NCBI GenBank assembly: GCA_903845935.1
Contig: CAIMZI010000091.1
Location: 101,478 to 165,477, forward strand
DNA length: 64,000 nt
Reading direction: 5' to 3'
Origin: an uncultured beta proteobacterium
Lineage (GTDB): Bacteria; Pseudomonadota; Gammaproteobacteria; Burkholderiales; Burkholderiaceae_C
The notes beneath the pieces were generated by a model that saw only the letters and a program-made list of their open reading frames with translations, was not told where the DNA came from and did not search any database. Shown piece by piece: positions 1 to 10,156 of this stretch (positions are counted from its first letter, which is position 1; each line of letters opens with the position of its first letter). Position numbers and translations under genes: made by a program.

Positions 1-208
1 CGACAACGACCGGCACGTCATTCTTGGCGATTTGGGTAGTGAACGTGGCTTGATTTACCGACTGTGGCGGCGCGCCGAACAGTGGGAGGTGGCACTTGCC
101 ACAGTTGATTTCTATACCATCGCGCTTTGCGGGTATGCGGTTGACTGTATTGCATGCGGCGCAAGCATGATCAGAGCAAGCAACACTCTGCTCGCCCAAC
201 CCCAGCAA
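1..208 (-). CDS. trxC: Thioredoxin 2 (TrxC), N-terminal part, gene leaves the window
   Basis: Cytoplasmic thiol-disulfide reductase of the thioredoxin 2 type, which carries a zinc-binding domain ahead of the thioredoxin fold. Reading leftward on the minus strand, the frame gives two CxxC pairs (CAAC and CGKC) spaced as in the TrxC zinc ribbon, with the family text NTVNRIPAKR between them and KNDVPVVV, the first thioredoxin strand, at the edge. The WCxxC active site lies outside the window. There is no in-frame ATG: an in-frame TAG at 211-209 is followed directly by TTG (208) and another TTG (199), so a TTG start is assumed. The identification rests on motif recognition and is firm; the start is uncertain. 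Confidence 0.85.
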   Translation of the reverse strand, partial: MLGLGEQSVACSDHACAACNTVNRIPAKRDGIEINCGKCHLPLFGAPPQSVNQATFTTQIAKNDVPVVV

Positions 209-365
209 CTAGGGACTAGCCGATTCTCCAAGGACGGGTATGTTCTCGGCACTGAGCCCAACGAGTGATTGGCTAAATAAGGCCATCAACATGGCATTGG
301 TCGCGGTGCCCGCGGACGTAGCGGAGCGTGCCCGCCATCGACCACGGCATCCGGTCGCATGGAGA

Positions 366-1955
366 CTAAGCCGCTGGTTCTTTGGATTCCATGCATAGAC
401 GTATACAGTCACGCCCCTCGCTTTTCGCACGGTACATCGCTTGATCTGCGCACTTGGTAAGCGAAATCGTGTCGGTGCCGTCTTGCGGATAGATGGCCAC
501 GCCCATGCTGCAAGACACGGTCAACTCGCGCCCTTCCAAACGAATAGGCATCCGAACCGATGCGCGAACCGTCTCGGCCAGGTTCAAAATGGCGTCTGAA
601 GTGCCGAGCCCAGAGAGCAACATGACGAATTCATCGCCGCCAATACGGCCAACCGTGTCCTCTGCTCGGATACAACTTTGCAAACGCATTGCCACCTGCT
701 GCAAAACCTGATCACCGATGGCGTGTCCGAAGTTGTCGTTGATGGGCTTAAAGTTATCGAGGTCCAAAAAGGCCATGGCGAAGCGACCATCATGGCGCTG
801 CGCACGTGCCAGCTCGCGGCTCAACCGGTCTGAAAACAATGCGCGATTGGGTAAACCCGTCAAAGCATCATGCTGCGCCACATGGCGCAACTGCTCTGTC
901 ATGCTTTCGGCCAATCGCACTGCGTGGGCTCGGCCATGGATGGTCAGCCACACCAGCAAGGTCAGCAAGATACTCAGCACGACTCCAGTCTGGGCGGTTT
1001 GCGTCGCCACTCCACCACCATAACGATCTTCAAACGCCGCCAAGGTACTCAGGGAAAGCGTCCAGTTATGACCTGCGACGACCAAGTACTCATTGGCGCT
1101 TGCTGCGGGTTGGCCTCCAAGCCAGTCGCGCTCACTCGCACGGTACAGCAGAGAAGACTCCGTGGCGTCCGTGCCATCGTAGAGCGCAAGCTGTAGGCCG
1201 TCAGGCTGGCTCCCATACAAACTGGCCATGAAGTCGTTCACATGAAAGGACGCATAGACCCATCCGGTCAAATGGGCGCGCCGTTGCTGGTTGTTGATGT
1301 GGTCCTTTCCCTGCGCATAGATGGGCAGGTACATGACAAACCCGGGCGGTGCGTTCGGTGTTTCGCGGCTGACCATGAGTACCACCTTGCCAGAGATTGC
1401 CGTCATTCCCGAATCTCTTGCCTTTTCAAGGGCGAGCCGGCGAACCGGATCAATCCAAACGTCACCCCCAATCGAGGCACGATTGCGGCCCACATAGGGT
1501 TCGCGTTGAACGATGGGTGCATAGGCTTCACGCGCGGCAGCCGGTTCGATGGAATAGTTTCTCAAACCAGCAGCACGCATGCTGGCCAGGTGCGCCGTCA
1601 GTTGCTGTGATGGAACCCATTCCACCAATCCCAGTGCCTGCACGCCTGAGAAATTGGCGTCGAGTTGCAATGACTCCACATAGTCTCGAAACGCCGCGCG
1701 ATTATGAAAGGATGTGGTGGCAAAGAGCGACTGCACGCCACGCAGCATTTGCTCATAGCCTTGAACGCGCTGCTCTATCCGATTGACCGTTTCGCGCAAT
1801 GCAAAGTCAAACTGTGAACGCAGTGCGTCGTGCGTAATTTGACGCTCGTGATTCCAGGCGAACCAGGTTACGCCAAGACCCATTGACAGGACGAGCCACG
1901 GCAACACAGCAAGGAGCGTGCGCAGTACCGGGCTAGTGAAGTGCAACCTAGCCAT
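366..1955 (-). CDS. CHASE-domain membrane diguanylate cyclase
   Basis: Predicted inner-membrane sensor that makes cyclic di-GMP from GTP. Order of parts in 529 residues: membrane helix (about 12-34), periplasmic CHASE sensor domain (about 50-315), second helix (about 322-342), and a cytoplasmic GGDEF domain (about 355-520). The catalytic loop GGDEF at 439-443 is intact, and RAED at 430-433 sits five residues ahead of it, where the product-inhibition I-site belongs. No EAL domain is present. The gene starts 9 nt after the stop of the upstream periplasmic binding protein, so the two are probably cotranscribed and may share a signal. Ligand unknown. Confidence 0.93.
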   Translation of the reverse strand: MARLHFTSPVLRTLLAVLPWLVLSMGLGVTWFAWNHERQITHDALRSQFDFALRETVNRIEQRVQGYEQMLRGVQSLFATTSFHNRAAFRDYVESLQLDANFSGVQALGLVEWVPSQQLTAHLASMRAAGLRNYSIEPAAAREAYAPIVQREPYVGRNRASIGGDVWIDPVRRLALEKARDSGMTAISGKVVLMVSRETPNAPPGFVMYLPIYAQGKDHINNQQRRAHLTGWVYASFHVNDFMASLYGSQPDGLQLALYDGTDATESSLLYRASERDWLGGQPAASANEYLVVAGHNWTLSLSTLAAFEDRYGGGVATQTAQTGVVLSILLTLLVWLTIHGRAHAVRLAESMTEQLRHVAQHDALTGLPNRALFSDRLSRELARAQRHDGRFAMAFLDLDNFKPINDNFGHAIGDQVLQQVAMRLQSCIRAEDTVGRIGGDEFVMLLSGLGTSDAILNLAETVRASVRMPIRLEGRELTVSCSMGVAIYPQDGTDTISLTKCADQAMYRAKSEGRDCIRLCMESKEPAA

Positions 1956-1964
1956 CAGGCGGTG

Positions 1965-2747
1965 TCAAAAGCTCACTAGCGCGTCGGCCAGCTCAGGCTT
2001 GAAATACTTCAGGAAGATGCGCCGCATAGAGCCGTCCGAGCGCATGGAATTGACAATGGAACGCCATTTATCCTGTTCGACGCCTGTTAAGGACTTTTTC
2101 GACATGATGAGTCCGTGGGGAACAGAGGGGTCGCTGAATTCAATGATGGAACTCATGTCACGGATCTTTTTTTCTTCGAGTGCCGGAAAGTCAAAGGGTT
2201 CGATGATCATTCCTTGAATCCGGTTGGACAACAAGGTTTGGTACAGCGGTGCGAGCCCGCCAGCCTGGCTCACGCGGCCGGAGGCGTCCAGCTTGTCCAC
2301 GAGCCGGTTGGCCGATTCGCTGTACCGAAAACCGCGAATGACACCAAGCTGAAATTTGTCTTGCTTCTCAAAGTCAGCAAGTGTGCGGGCTTCTATATCC
2401 CGGCGCACGAGCAAATAGTACCTATTGCTGAAATACCAGGCAAAGGAGGCAAACTTGTCGCGCTCCACATTGGTGATGCCGGAGAGGCTGAAATCGAGAG
2501 CGCCAGACTCTATCAATTGCCAAATGCGAGCGCGCGGCATCAGAGTGACCGTGACCTTGCATCCGCTGCGGCGAATGATCTCCTCTGCCACATCCTTGTC
2601 TATCCCCGAATCGGTATCGGCCGAGTACAGCAGTCCGTGATCGTGCAAAGCCAGTGTGAAGGATCGTGAACAGTCGGGACCCGCTGCTGCGGCGATGCCT
2701 AGGTGACACAGAAAGATCGTCAGTGCTTTAATTATTTTACCAGTCAT
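1965..2747 (-). CDS. Periplasmic solute-binding protein, family 3 type
   Basis: A 260-residue protein with an N-terminal signal peptide (hydrophobic stretch about residues 8-22, ending near AAAAG) followed by an SBP_bac_3-like fold similar to amino-acid binding proteins. It shows the family text SGALDFSLSGI, IIRRSGCKVTVTLMPRARIW and a late KYFKPELAD. No ABC permease or ATPase gene adjoins it. It lies immediately upstream of the CHASE-GGDEF gene with a 9-nt gap, which suggests it works as the ligand-capturing partner of that sensor rather than in transport. That role is inferred from context; the ligand cannot be read from sequence. Confidence 0.85.
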   Translation of the reverse strand: MTGKIIKALTIFLCHLGIAAAAGPDCSRSFTLALHDHGLLYSADTDSGIDKDVAEEIIRRSGCKVTVTLMPRARIWQLIESGALDFSLSGITNVERDKFASFAWYFSNRYYLLVRRDIEARTLADFEKQDKFQLGVIRGFRYSESANRLVDKLDASGRVSQAGGLAPLYQTLLSNRIQGMIIEPFDFPALEEKKIRDMSSIIEFSDPSVPHGLIMSKKSLTGVEQDKWRSIVNSMRSDGSMRRIFLKYFKPELADALVSF

Positions 2748-2993
2748 GCCGCCTCCACCAACGAATTTTTACGAGTGAACAAAACACAAAGTTTCCCATG
2801 ACCTGCCCCATCGCGTATGCGGCACCGCGTCGAACTCAGCGAAGGGGGTGTCCCCAGGAAGCGGACACAGCAGTACATTGGAGATGATAACCATGGCACA
2901 AGGCAGGTGAGTTAATTCTTCTAGATCGTTCAACACACCTCCTCTATCGCCATTCGTCTGACCCAAACTGCGCATAGTGCGCAGTCCTAGTCC
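2748..2993. other. Intergenic stretch without a supported gene
   Basis: This is a 246-bp gap between two minus-strand genes. It holds a 68-codon minus-strand open frame (2769-2975) with no recognisable domain and low coding character, which I do not accept as a gene. At its right end lies the inverted repeat at 2967-2985. It presumably contains the promoter of the binding-protein gene that starts at 2747. Confidence 0.5.
2967..2985 (-). terminator. Hairpin after the ABC exporter operon, possible terminator
   Basis: Perfect inverted repeat ACTGCGCA-N3-TGCGCAGT located 9 bp past the stop of the ATPase gene. In minus-strand sense it is followed only by TTTGGG, so it is a weak intrinsic terminator or a protein-binding palindrome. 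Confidence 0.45.
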
Positions 2994-3690
<697 letters not shown>

Positions 3691-3698
<8 letters not shown>

Positions 3699-4932
3699 GG
3701 ATAGCCACCACCGGATCGAGTCGCGCCGCACGCAGCGCGGGTGCAAAGGCCGCCAGCAGGCCGGTCAAGGTCGCCAGAACCAGGGCCACCAGCAGCATGC
3801 TGGAGTCAAACTCCAGAGGGAAAAGCGGCGTGCCATCGGCATTGCGCGCCAGCGTGGTCCACAGGCTCAAAGCGCCAGCGCCTATGCCGCAACCGACCAG
3901 CGCACCGCCAAAGGCCAGCAGCCCACCCTGCAGCAGAAACACCCGCAGAATCTGTCCGCGCGAGATGCCCATGGCGCGCAATATGCCGATCTCACGCGAG
4001 CGCTGCACCACCGAAACCACCAGCACGCTGGCAATGCCAAAGGCCACCGACAGGCCGACAAAAAAGCGGATGGCGGTGTTGGCCGTGGTCTGTGCGCTGA
4101 CCGCAGCAAAGAACTGCGCGCTGTTCTTGATCCAGCTATCGGCCTCGACACCGGTGTCCGCCGCGATGCGTTGTGCCACCGTCTCGGCGGCGTAAATATC
4201 GGCTACGGTGACCTCTAAACTGGTAACACCGCCGGGCATGTTCAGCAGGCTTTGCGCCACGCGCAGAGTGGTGAAGGTGTTGCGTTGGTTGGCGCCCTTG
4301 TTGCCCAGGTCAAACACGCCAGAAATCGTCAGCACCGTGACCACGCCATTGGCTGCCGTGACGTGAAGCTTGTCGCCCACATCCACGCCCAGGTCGGAGC
4401 TGAGCTCGGTGCCGACCAGAATGTCGGAACTGCTCAGCCGCGTGCTGCCGCGCACCATCTTGTCGCTGAAATCAACGATGCGAAAATAAGTGGCGGGCTC
4501 AATGCCGGACACCGTCACCGCCTTGGTGGCGCTGCCACGCACCACCAGCACCGGCCCACTGGCCACCGGCGAAACCACCTTGACGCCATCCATGGCGCGT
4601 ACCTGGGCCACCACCGCCTGCCATTGGTCAATCGACTTGGTTTGCTGCAGGGGTGGCTGAATGATGGCGCCCTCCACCTGTCCGGGCAGCCCATCCGCAC
4701 CACCGCGCAAGGCGCGCGTCACCTGCTGCGGCTGCACCAATTGGATATGCGACTGGGTGGACAGCACCCGGCGTATGAAGTTGCTTTGCATGCCCGAAAG
4801 CAGGGCCGACATGAACACGATGACGCCCACGCCAATTGCCACACCGGCAATGATGAACACGGTCTGCAGGCGGCCCTCGCGCAAAAAGCGCACCGCCACA
4901 ATCCATTCAAAGGGCAACCAGGCTGTGAACAC
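3691..4932 (-). CDS. ABC exporter permease, MacB/FtsX type
   Basis: Inner-membrane subunit of 413 residues. One N-terminal helix (about 22-45) is followed by a long periplasmic MacB_PCD-like domain (about 50-280) and three C-terminal helices carrying the FtsX domain. The sequence [22 protein letters not shown] is the family's cytoplasmic coupling segment and is clearly recognisable. It lies 9 bp after the adaptor gene and overlaps the ATPase start, so the three genes form one operon. Architecture matches mechanotransmission ABC exporters that push substrates through a periplasmic adaptor, not classical channel-type importers. Substrate not deducible. Confidence 0.9.
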
Positions 4933-4941
4933 GCTATGCCC

Positions 4942-6165
4942 TTAATGCGCCGTGGCGTTGACGCGCAGGCGTTGTCCAGCCTGCACCGTAGCCGCTACTG
5001 GCAGCACTTGGTCGCCCTCATGCAATCCGTCCAGCAGCTCCACCAGGCCACCGCTGCGCAGACCCACTCTCACCGCCGCCTTGACGGCGCGCCCCTGTTC
5101 CACGCGCAACACCCAGGGTGCCGCGCTGTCGGCCTCATGCACGGCGGCGATGGGTAGCAGCAGCGCCTGGGCCCTGCGCGCGACCTCGATATCCACCGAC
5201 ACCGTCATATCCTGGCGCAGCATCTCCGGCGCATCAGGCACGTCGAGCTTGACGTCCACCGCGCCGGTTTGCGCATTAATGCCGGGGTTTATGTAGATCA
5301 GAGTGGCGCTGAACTTTTGCTGTGGATAGGCATCGGCCGAGACCAGCGCTTTTTGCCCGAGCGCAATCAGGTGCAGGTTTTTTTCGTCTACGGCAATCAC
5401 GATTTGGGTCTTTCCCTGGGGCGACAGAGTCATCAGCAGCTTGCCGGGTTGAACCACATCACCCACCTCCACGTTGTGGGCAATCAACACGCCCGCTACG
5501 GGGGACCGAATGGACGCATAGCCGCTGCGTGCATGGGCGGCCTGCGCGGCGGCGCGGGCCTGATCGACTGCAGTGACTGCCACGGCGTAATCGCTGCCGA
5601 CAGAGCCCGTGGTGTCCAGCTGCATTTGTGCCGAGCGCAATTGCGCGTCGGCCAACTCAGCGGCCTTGCGCGCATCGTCCAGCGCGGCCTGGCCGATAAA
5701 ACCCTGTTTGAAAAGGTCCTGGTTGCGCCGGTACGCGGCGCTGGCGTTATCCAGATTGGAGTGGGCCTGACGCAAGGCCTGCTCGGCCACTGGCGCCTGC
5801 ACTTCGACCAGTTGGCGCAACTTGGCCCGGGCCTGCAGCACCGCAATATCGGCCTGGCGCTCGGCCGCCAGCACCTCATCCGGAACCAGTTCGATCAGCA
5901 CAGCGCCAGCGTCCACGCTCTGCCCTTCGTTGACAGGCACCCTGGCCACGGTGGCCGTAATCTGCGCGCCTATGTCCACCCGGTGCGGGCTCTCCACGTG
6001 GCCGCTGGCAACGACAGACTGCACGAAGTCGCGCCTCTGTACCCGCTCGACATCCAGCTGCGGACCCAGCCAATGCTGGACAGAGAAATAGGCCAGCACG
6101 CACAGGGCCAGCAGCAGCGCCAGGTACTGCCAGCGCCATTTAGTAATAATGGAAAGTTGGATCAT
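4942..6165 (-). CDS. Periplasmic adaptor (HlyD/MacA family) of the ABC exporter
   Basis: A 407-residue membrane-fusion protein. It has one N-terminal anchor helix (about 12-30), then a barrel-sandwich half (VARVPVNEGQSVDAGAVL), a long alpha-helical hairpin rich in Ala, Gln and Arg, the second half (IRSPVAGVLIAHNVEVGDV), a beta-barrel and a C-terminal membrane-proximal domain. The open frame extends to 6375, but the start at 6165 (MIQLSIITKW) leaves the anchor directly at the N-terminus, and the extra 70 residues look non-coding and overlap the divergent MFS gene. It should connect the MacB-like permease to an outer-membrane channel; no TolC homologue is encoded nearby. Confidence 0.9.
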   Translation of the reverse strand: MIQLSIITKWRWQYLALLLALCVLAYFSVQHWLGPQLDVERVQRRDFVQSVVASGHVESPHRVDIGAQITATVARVPVNEGQSVDAGAVLIELVPDEVLAAERQADIAVLQARAKLRQLVEVQAPVAEQALRQAHSNLDNASAAYRRNQDLFKQGFIGQAALDDARKAAELADAQLRSAQMQLDTTGSVGSDYAVAVTAVDQARAAAQAAHARSGYASIRSPVAGVLIAHNVEVGDVVQPGKLLMTLSPQGKTQIVIAVDEKNLHLIALGQKALVSADAYPQQKFSATLIYINPGINAQTGAVDVKLDVPDAPEMLRQDMTVSVDIEVARRAQALLLPIAAVHEADSAAPWVLRVEQGRAVKAAVRVGLRSGGLVELLDGLHEGDQVLPVAATVQAGQRLRVNATAH

Positions 6166-6354
6166 TTCGTTCTTATGATTTAGCCGAAACCCGACTGCCT
6201 GAGAGTTGACATTATTCCGATGATGATTGCAAGCGGGTCTGCAGTCCATGACATCGCGCAGTAAGCGGCGATCTATACCGTTCTTTACCTGAAGCGGCAA
6301 TGCCAGCTTCAAAATGTAGGTCTTCTTGCATCGCTGGTGGCTCAATAATGCACC

Positions 6355-7590
6355 ATGTCTGCGGCCGCCTTCCATGCCTCACTGCAATTGCTGCGTACCC
6401 GGCGCTTTAGCATGTTTTGGTTTGCCAGCCTGTTGTCCAACATCGGCACCTGGGCCCAACAGCTGGCCCAGCCCTGGTTGCTGCTGAGTCTGGGGGCGTC
6501 GCCCTTTGTGCTGGGGGTCGATGCGTTTGCCCTGGCGGCGCCGGTTTTTTTGCTCACCCTGGTGGGTGGCGCCCTGGCCGACGCCAGCGACCGGCGCAGC
6601 ACCATTTTGAAGTTTCAAAGCCTGCAGATGCTGTGCCCCATCGTGATTGTGTTGCTGCTGTGGTTCCATGCGGCGCAGCCCTGGATGGTGATCGCGCTGT
6701 CACTGGTCGTCGGCATTACCGACGGTCTGTCCATGCCTTCGTTCCAGTCCATCGTGCCATCGATTGTGGACAAGGCACAGATTCCCACCGGCCTTGCGCT
6801 GAACTCGACCCAGTTCAACCTGTCGCGCATTCTGGGGCCGGCGCTGGCCGGTGTGTTGATGGGCAGTGTCGGCGCGGCCGGTGCCTTTGGCGTCAGCGCA
6901 CTGTCTTATGTGCCCTTCATTCTGGTCGCACTGTGGGTGTTGCCGCGTGGCACGCCCGGTTCCAAGAGTCTGCAAGGGATCGGTTTTACCTGGGCCCGTT
7001 TGCAGGCCAATGTGCACGAAATTCTGGCCCAACCGGTGCTGCTCAGCGCGTTGACGACGGTGTTGATTTCGGGTCTATTCTGCGCGCCATTGGTGGTGTT
7101 TTGCCCGGTTCTGGTGCAGCAGACCATGCACGGCGATGTGAGCAATTTCAGCCTTGCCGTGGGCGCCTTTGGCATGGGGGGCTTGTTAGGTGCCATCAGC
7201 CTGCTGGGACTAGACGCGCGGCGCAATCGACGCGCCATCACCTCGGTCTTTGCACTGGGCTATGGTCTGGTCGTGGTGCTGGCATCGCAGGCCACTTCGG
7301 TCTGGGGCCTGACGCTGCTGTTTGCCTGCGCCGGCTATGCCATGACCCTGAGCAATACCTCCGCCAACACCTTGCTGCAATCCGCATCGGCCAGCGCCAT
7401 GCGCGGCCAGACCGTCAGCCTGTTCATGTTGGTGATGCGCGGCGGCATGGCACTGGGTGGGCTGCTGACCGGCGTGTCCATCGGACTGCTCGGTGTGCGT
7501 GAGGCTCTGTTGCTCAATGGCCTGCTGGCACTGACCTGCCAAGCGCTGGTTGCGGTTTACTGGGCGCGCCGGGCGCATGATGGGCTCTAA
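6355..7590 (+). CDS. MFS transporter, EntS-like exporter family
   Basis: A polytopic inner-membrane protein of 411 residues with about 12 hydrophobic segments. The region after the second helix, GGALADASDRRSTILKFQ, is the MFS loop 2-3 signature. Overall spacing resembles the MFS_3/EntS group of proton-driven exporters. It is divergent from the ABC exporter operon, with 189 bp between the two start codons. There is no siderophore biosynthesis gene here, so the substrate is unknown. Confidence 0.88.
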   Translation: MSAAAFHASLQLLRTRRFSMFWFASLLSNIGTWAQQLAQPWLLLSLGASPFVLGVDAFALAAPVFLLTLVGGALADASDRRSTILKFQSLQMLCPIVIVLLLWFHAAQPWMVIALSLVVGITDGLSMPSFQSIVPSIVDKAQIPTGLALNSTQFNLSRILGPALAGVLMGSVGAAGAFGVSALSYVPFILVALWVLPRGTPGSKSLQGIGFTWARLQANVHEILAQPVLLSALTTVLISGLFCAPLVVFCPVLVQQTMHGDVSNFSLAVGAFGMGGLLGAISLLGLDARRNRRAITSVFALGYGLVVVLASQATSVWGLTLLFACAGYAMTLSNTSANTLLQSASASAMRGQTVSLFMLVMRGGMALGGLLTGVSIGLLGVREALLLNGLLALTCQALVAVYWARRAHDGL

Positions 7591-7620
7591 TAGGCCAGGC
7601 CGTCACACCGAGAACAGCTC

Positions 7621-9105
7621 TTGAAACTCCACACCACACCCAAAAATTCGCACCACAAATCCGACCTGGTGCGCATCGCCAACAACGCCATGCACGAGCG
7701 CCAGTTGCTGACGGAGTTTTCTGCCCAGGTGATGCATGAGGTAGCGGCGATGAGGGGTGCAGCAAACGATACCGACCCGGCCATCCGCGATAAGCGCGCG
7801 CTGCTCTGGTGCTCAATAGACAACGATGATTCGCTGGATCTGGACCAACTCACTTTCCTGGAGCCGCTGTCTCAGGGCAAGACACGCCTGTATGTGGCCG
7901 TTGCCGATGTCGATGCCCTGGTCAAAAAGGGCTCGGCCATTGACGAGCATGCGCGCACCAATACCGCTTCGGTCTACACCTCGGCATGCAACTTTTCGAT
8001 GTTGCCACAGCGCCTGTGCAACGACCTGAGCTCGCTCAACGGCGGCGTGGACCGACTCGCGGTGGTTACCGAGATGGATTTTTCAGAGACTGGGCAGCTG
8101 TTGCAGTACTCCCTGTACCGCGCCCATGTACACAACCAGGCAAAGCTGGCCTATGACGCGGTGGCGCTGTGGATCACCGGTGACGGACCTCTGCCCGAAG
8201 CGACACAGCGCGTGCCCGGCATGGAGATGCAGCTGCGCCAGCAGGACATACTGGCGCAAAAAATGCGTCGGTTGCGCCACGCCAAGGGTTCTCTGGAGTT
8301 TGAAACCTTCCAGCCACGCGCGCTGTTTGAGGGAGAGAAGGTGGTGGGCATTGCGCAGCAGGTGCAGAACCGCGCACGCCAGCTCATAGAAGAATTCATG
8401 ATTAGCGCCAACAGTTGCAATGCCCGCTATCTGGCGCAAAGCGGCACCGGCTCACTGCGCCGCGTGGTTCGCTCGCCGGACCGCTGGCTACGTATTGTGG
8501 ATGTGGCCAAGCAGTACGGCGAAAGCCTGCCGCCGCAGCCCGACTCGGTTGCGCTGGAGGCCTTTCTGGCTAAGCGCCACCTGGCAGACCCGTTGCGCTT
8601 TGCCGATCTGTCCCTGGTGATTGTCAAGCTCATGGGCTCGGGCGAATACGTGGTGGAGGCGCCCGGCGAGGCTGCCGTCGGGCACTTTGGCCTGGCGGTA
8701 CGCGACTACACCCATTCCACGGCACCCAATCGGCGCTATCCCGATCTGGTGAGCTCGCGCCTGTTGAAAAGCGCCATCGCCGGGCAGGCGGCTCCCTACT
8801 CCCTAAGCGAACTCGCGGCTCTGGCGCAACACTGCACCCGGCAGGAGGATGCGGTGCGCAAGGTGGAGCGCCGCATGCGCAAGTCCGATGCGGCGCTGGT
8901 GCTGGAGTCGCGCATTGGCGAAGACTTTGACGCCATCGTCACCGGCAACGCCATCGACGGAAGCTGGGTGCGGCTGTTGTCGCCCCCGGTGGAGGGCAAG
9001 CTGCTGAGTTCCAGTGGACCTGCCATCGGTGACAAGGTCCGGGTGCGGCTGCTGTCCACCAATGTGGAAAAGGGCTTTATAGACTTCGCCCTGCTGAATA
9101 AGTGA
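7621..9105 (+). CDS. RNB-domain 3'-5' exoribonuclease (RNase II/R superfamily, short form)
   Basis: Predicted processive 3'-5' RNA exonuclease of 494 residues. The metal-binding cluster of the RNB domain is seen at D67, D73 and D75 (SIDNDDSLDLDQ). The last position is Gln instead of the Asp of RNase II, as in several other RNB subfamilies. The late motif STAPNRRYPDLVSSRLL is the conserved RNB arginine segment, and the C-terminus (about 430-494) looks like an S1/OB fold. The N-terminal cold-shock domains of RNase II/R are missing, so RNA selection must differ. The frame opens with TTG at 7621; an ATG at 7690 is an alternative. Confidence 0.87.
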   Translation: MKLHTTPKNSHHKSDLVRIANNAMHERQLLTEFSAQVMHEVAAMRGAANDTDPAIRDKRALLWCSIDNDDSLDLDQLTFLEPLSQGKTRLYVAVADVDALVKKGSAIDEHARTNTASVYTSACNFSMLPQRLCNDLSSLNGGVDRLAVVTEMDFSETGQLLQYSLYRAHVHNQAKLAYDAVALWITGDGPLPEATQRVPGMEMQLRQQDILAQKMRRLRHAKGSLEFETFQPRALFEGEKVVGIAQQVQNRARQLIEEFMISANSCNARYLAQSGTGSLRRVVRSPDRWLRIVDVAKQYGESLPPQPDSVALEAFLAKRHLADPLRFADLSLVIVKLMGSGEYVVEAPGEAAVGHFGLAVRDYTHSTAPNRRYPDLVSSRLLKSAIAGQAAPYSLSELAALAQHCTRQEDAVRKVERRMRKSDAALVLESRIGEDFDAIVTGNAIDGSWVRLLSPPVEGKLLSSSGPAIGDKVRVRLLSTNVEKGFIDFALLNK

Positions 9106-9134
9106 GCCCCACGCTCCGCGCGTTGGACGCGGGC

Positions 9135-10136
9135 TTAAAACGCCTCGGTATCCACCTCGCTGCTGGCCTGCGCGTCGTAGCGCGCACCGACGATGGTGGA
9201 CTGGTTGATTAGCACGTCCAGCGCTGCAATCACGTCCGAGCTAAGTTGCACGGCGTCGGCACCGGCGTTGTCGACGATATGGTCCAGGCGCTGGCTGCCG
9301 GGGATCGGGATGATGTGCGGCGCCTTCTGCAACAGCCAGGCCAGTGCCAGCTGAGCTGGTGTGCAGCCAGCCTGCTGCGACAGGGCGCGGTAGGGCGTCA
9401 GCAGTTCGCGGTTACGCGCATAGTTTGCCGATTCAAAGCGCGGCATGGTTCGGCGTATGTCCTTGGCGTGCAAGGCTGATACATCACTGATCAAGTCTGA
9501 CAAATAGCCGCGCGCCAGCGGGCTGAAGGCGACAAAGGCCACACCCAGTTCCTGGCAGGCATTGAGCACGGCAATTTCGGCGTTGCGGCTCCACAGCGAA
9601 TACTCGGTTTGCACGGCGGCAATCGGATGCACGGCATGAGCACGTCGCAGCGTGGCGGCAGAGACCTCGCTCAGGCCCAGCGCACGCACATATCCTTTTT
9701 CCACCATGCGCGCCATGGCGCCCACGCTGTCCTCAATCGACACGGCCTTGTCCCAGCGGTGTAGGTAATACAGGTCGATCACCTCGGTGTTGAGGCGGCG
9801 CAGGCTGTCTTCGCACTGTCGCATCAAGGTTTCGGGTCCGCCGTCAATCACGCGCACCGGTTTGCCGTCCACGCGGGTGATTTCCATGCCGCATTTGCTT
9901 GACAGCACAATCTGGGATCGGTGCGCCCGCAGCACCCGCCCGACGCGCTCTTCGTTCAGTCCGCCACCGTACAAGGTGGCCGTGTCCATCAAGCTGTAAC
10001 CGGCCTCCAGTGCACCGAGCAGGGCACGCTCGCCGTCGGCCTCGCTCACCGCCGGGCCATAGCCATGGTCCAGGTTCATGCAACCCAGACCGATACGGCC
10101 CACCTGAAAATTTCCTAACGCGCGTTTCTGCATCAC
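9135..10136 (-). CDS. Aldo/keto reductase
   Basis: Cytoplasmic NAD(P)H-dependent oxidoreductase of 333 residues with a TIM-barrel aldo/keto reductase layout. The catalytic tetrad is complete: D51, Y56 (DTATLYGGG), K81 (SSKCGME) and H126 (YYLHRWD). The C-terminal cofactor segment IIPIPGSQRLDHIVDN is typical for NADPH-binding members. It converges with the RNB ribonuclease and lies 21 bp upstream-side of the iron permease stop, on the same strand. Substrate unknown; the closest general relatives are YajO/PLR-type reductases. Confidence 0.92.
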   Translation of the reverse strand: MMQKRALGNFQVGRIGLGCMNLDHGYGPAVSEADGERALLGALEAGYSLMDTATLYGGGLNEERVGRVLRAHRSQIVLSSKCGMEITRVDGKPVRVIDGGPETLMRQCEDSLRRLNTEVIDLYYLHRWDKAVSIEDSVGAMARMVEKGYVRALGLSEVSAATLRRAHAVHPIAAVQTEYSLWSRNAEIAVLNACQELGVAFVAFSPLARGYLSDLISDVSALHAKDIRRTMPRFESANYARNRELLTPYRALSQQAGCTPAQLALAWLLQKAPHIIPIPGSQRLDHIVDNAGADAVQLSSDVIAALDVLINQSTIVGARYDAQASSEVDTEAF

Positions 10137-10156
10137 AAGCTCTCCAAAGAAGCTGC

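Noticed and set aside
209..430. 73-codon minus-strand frame between trxC and the GGDEF gene
   Set aside because: Overlaps the 3' end of the cyclase gene in another frame, no motif, no ribosome binding site.
2769..2975. 68-codon minus-strand frame considered as a transposase remnant
   Set aside because: No transposase motif or terminal repeats seen; composition not coding-like.
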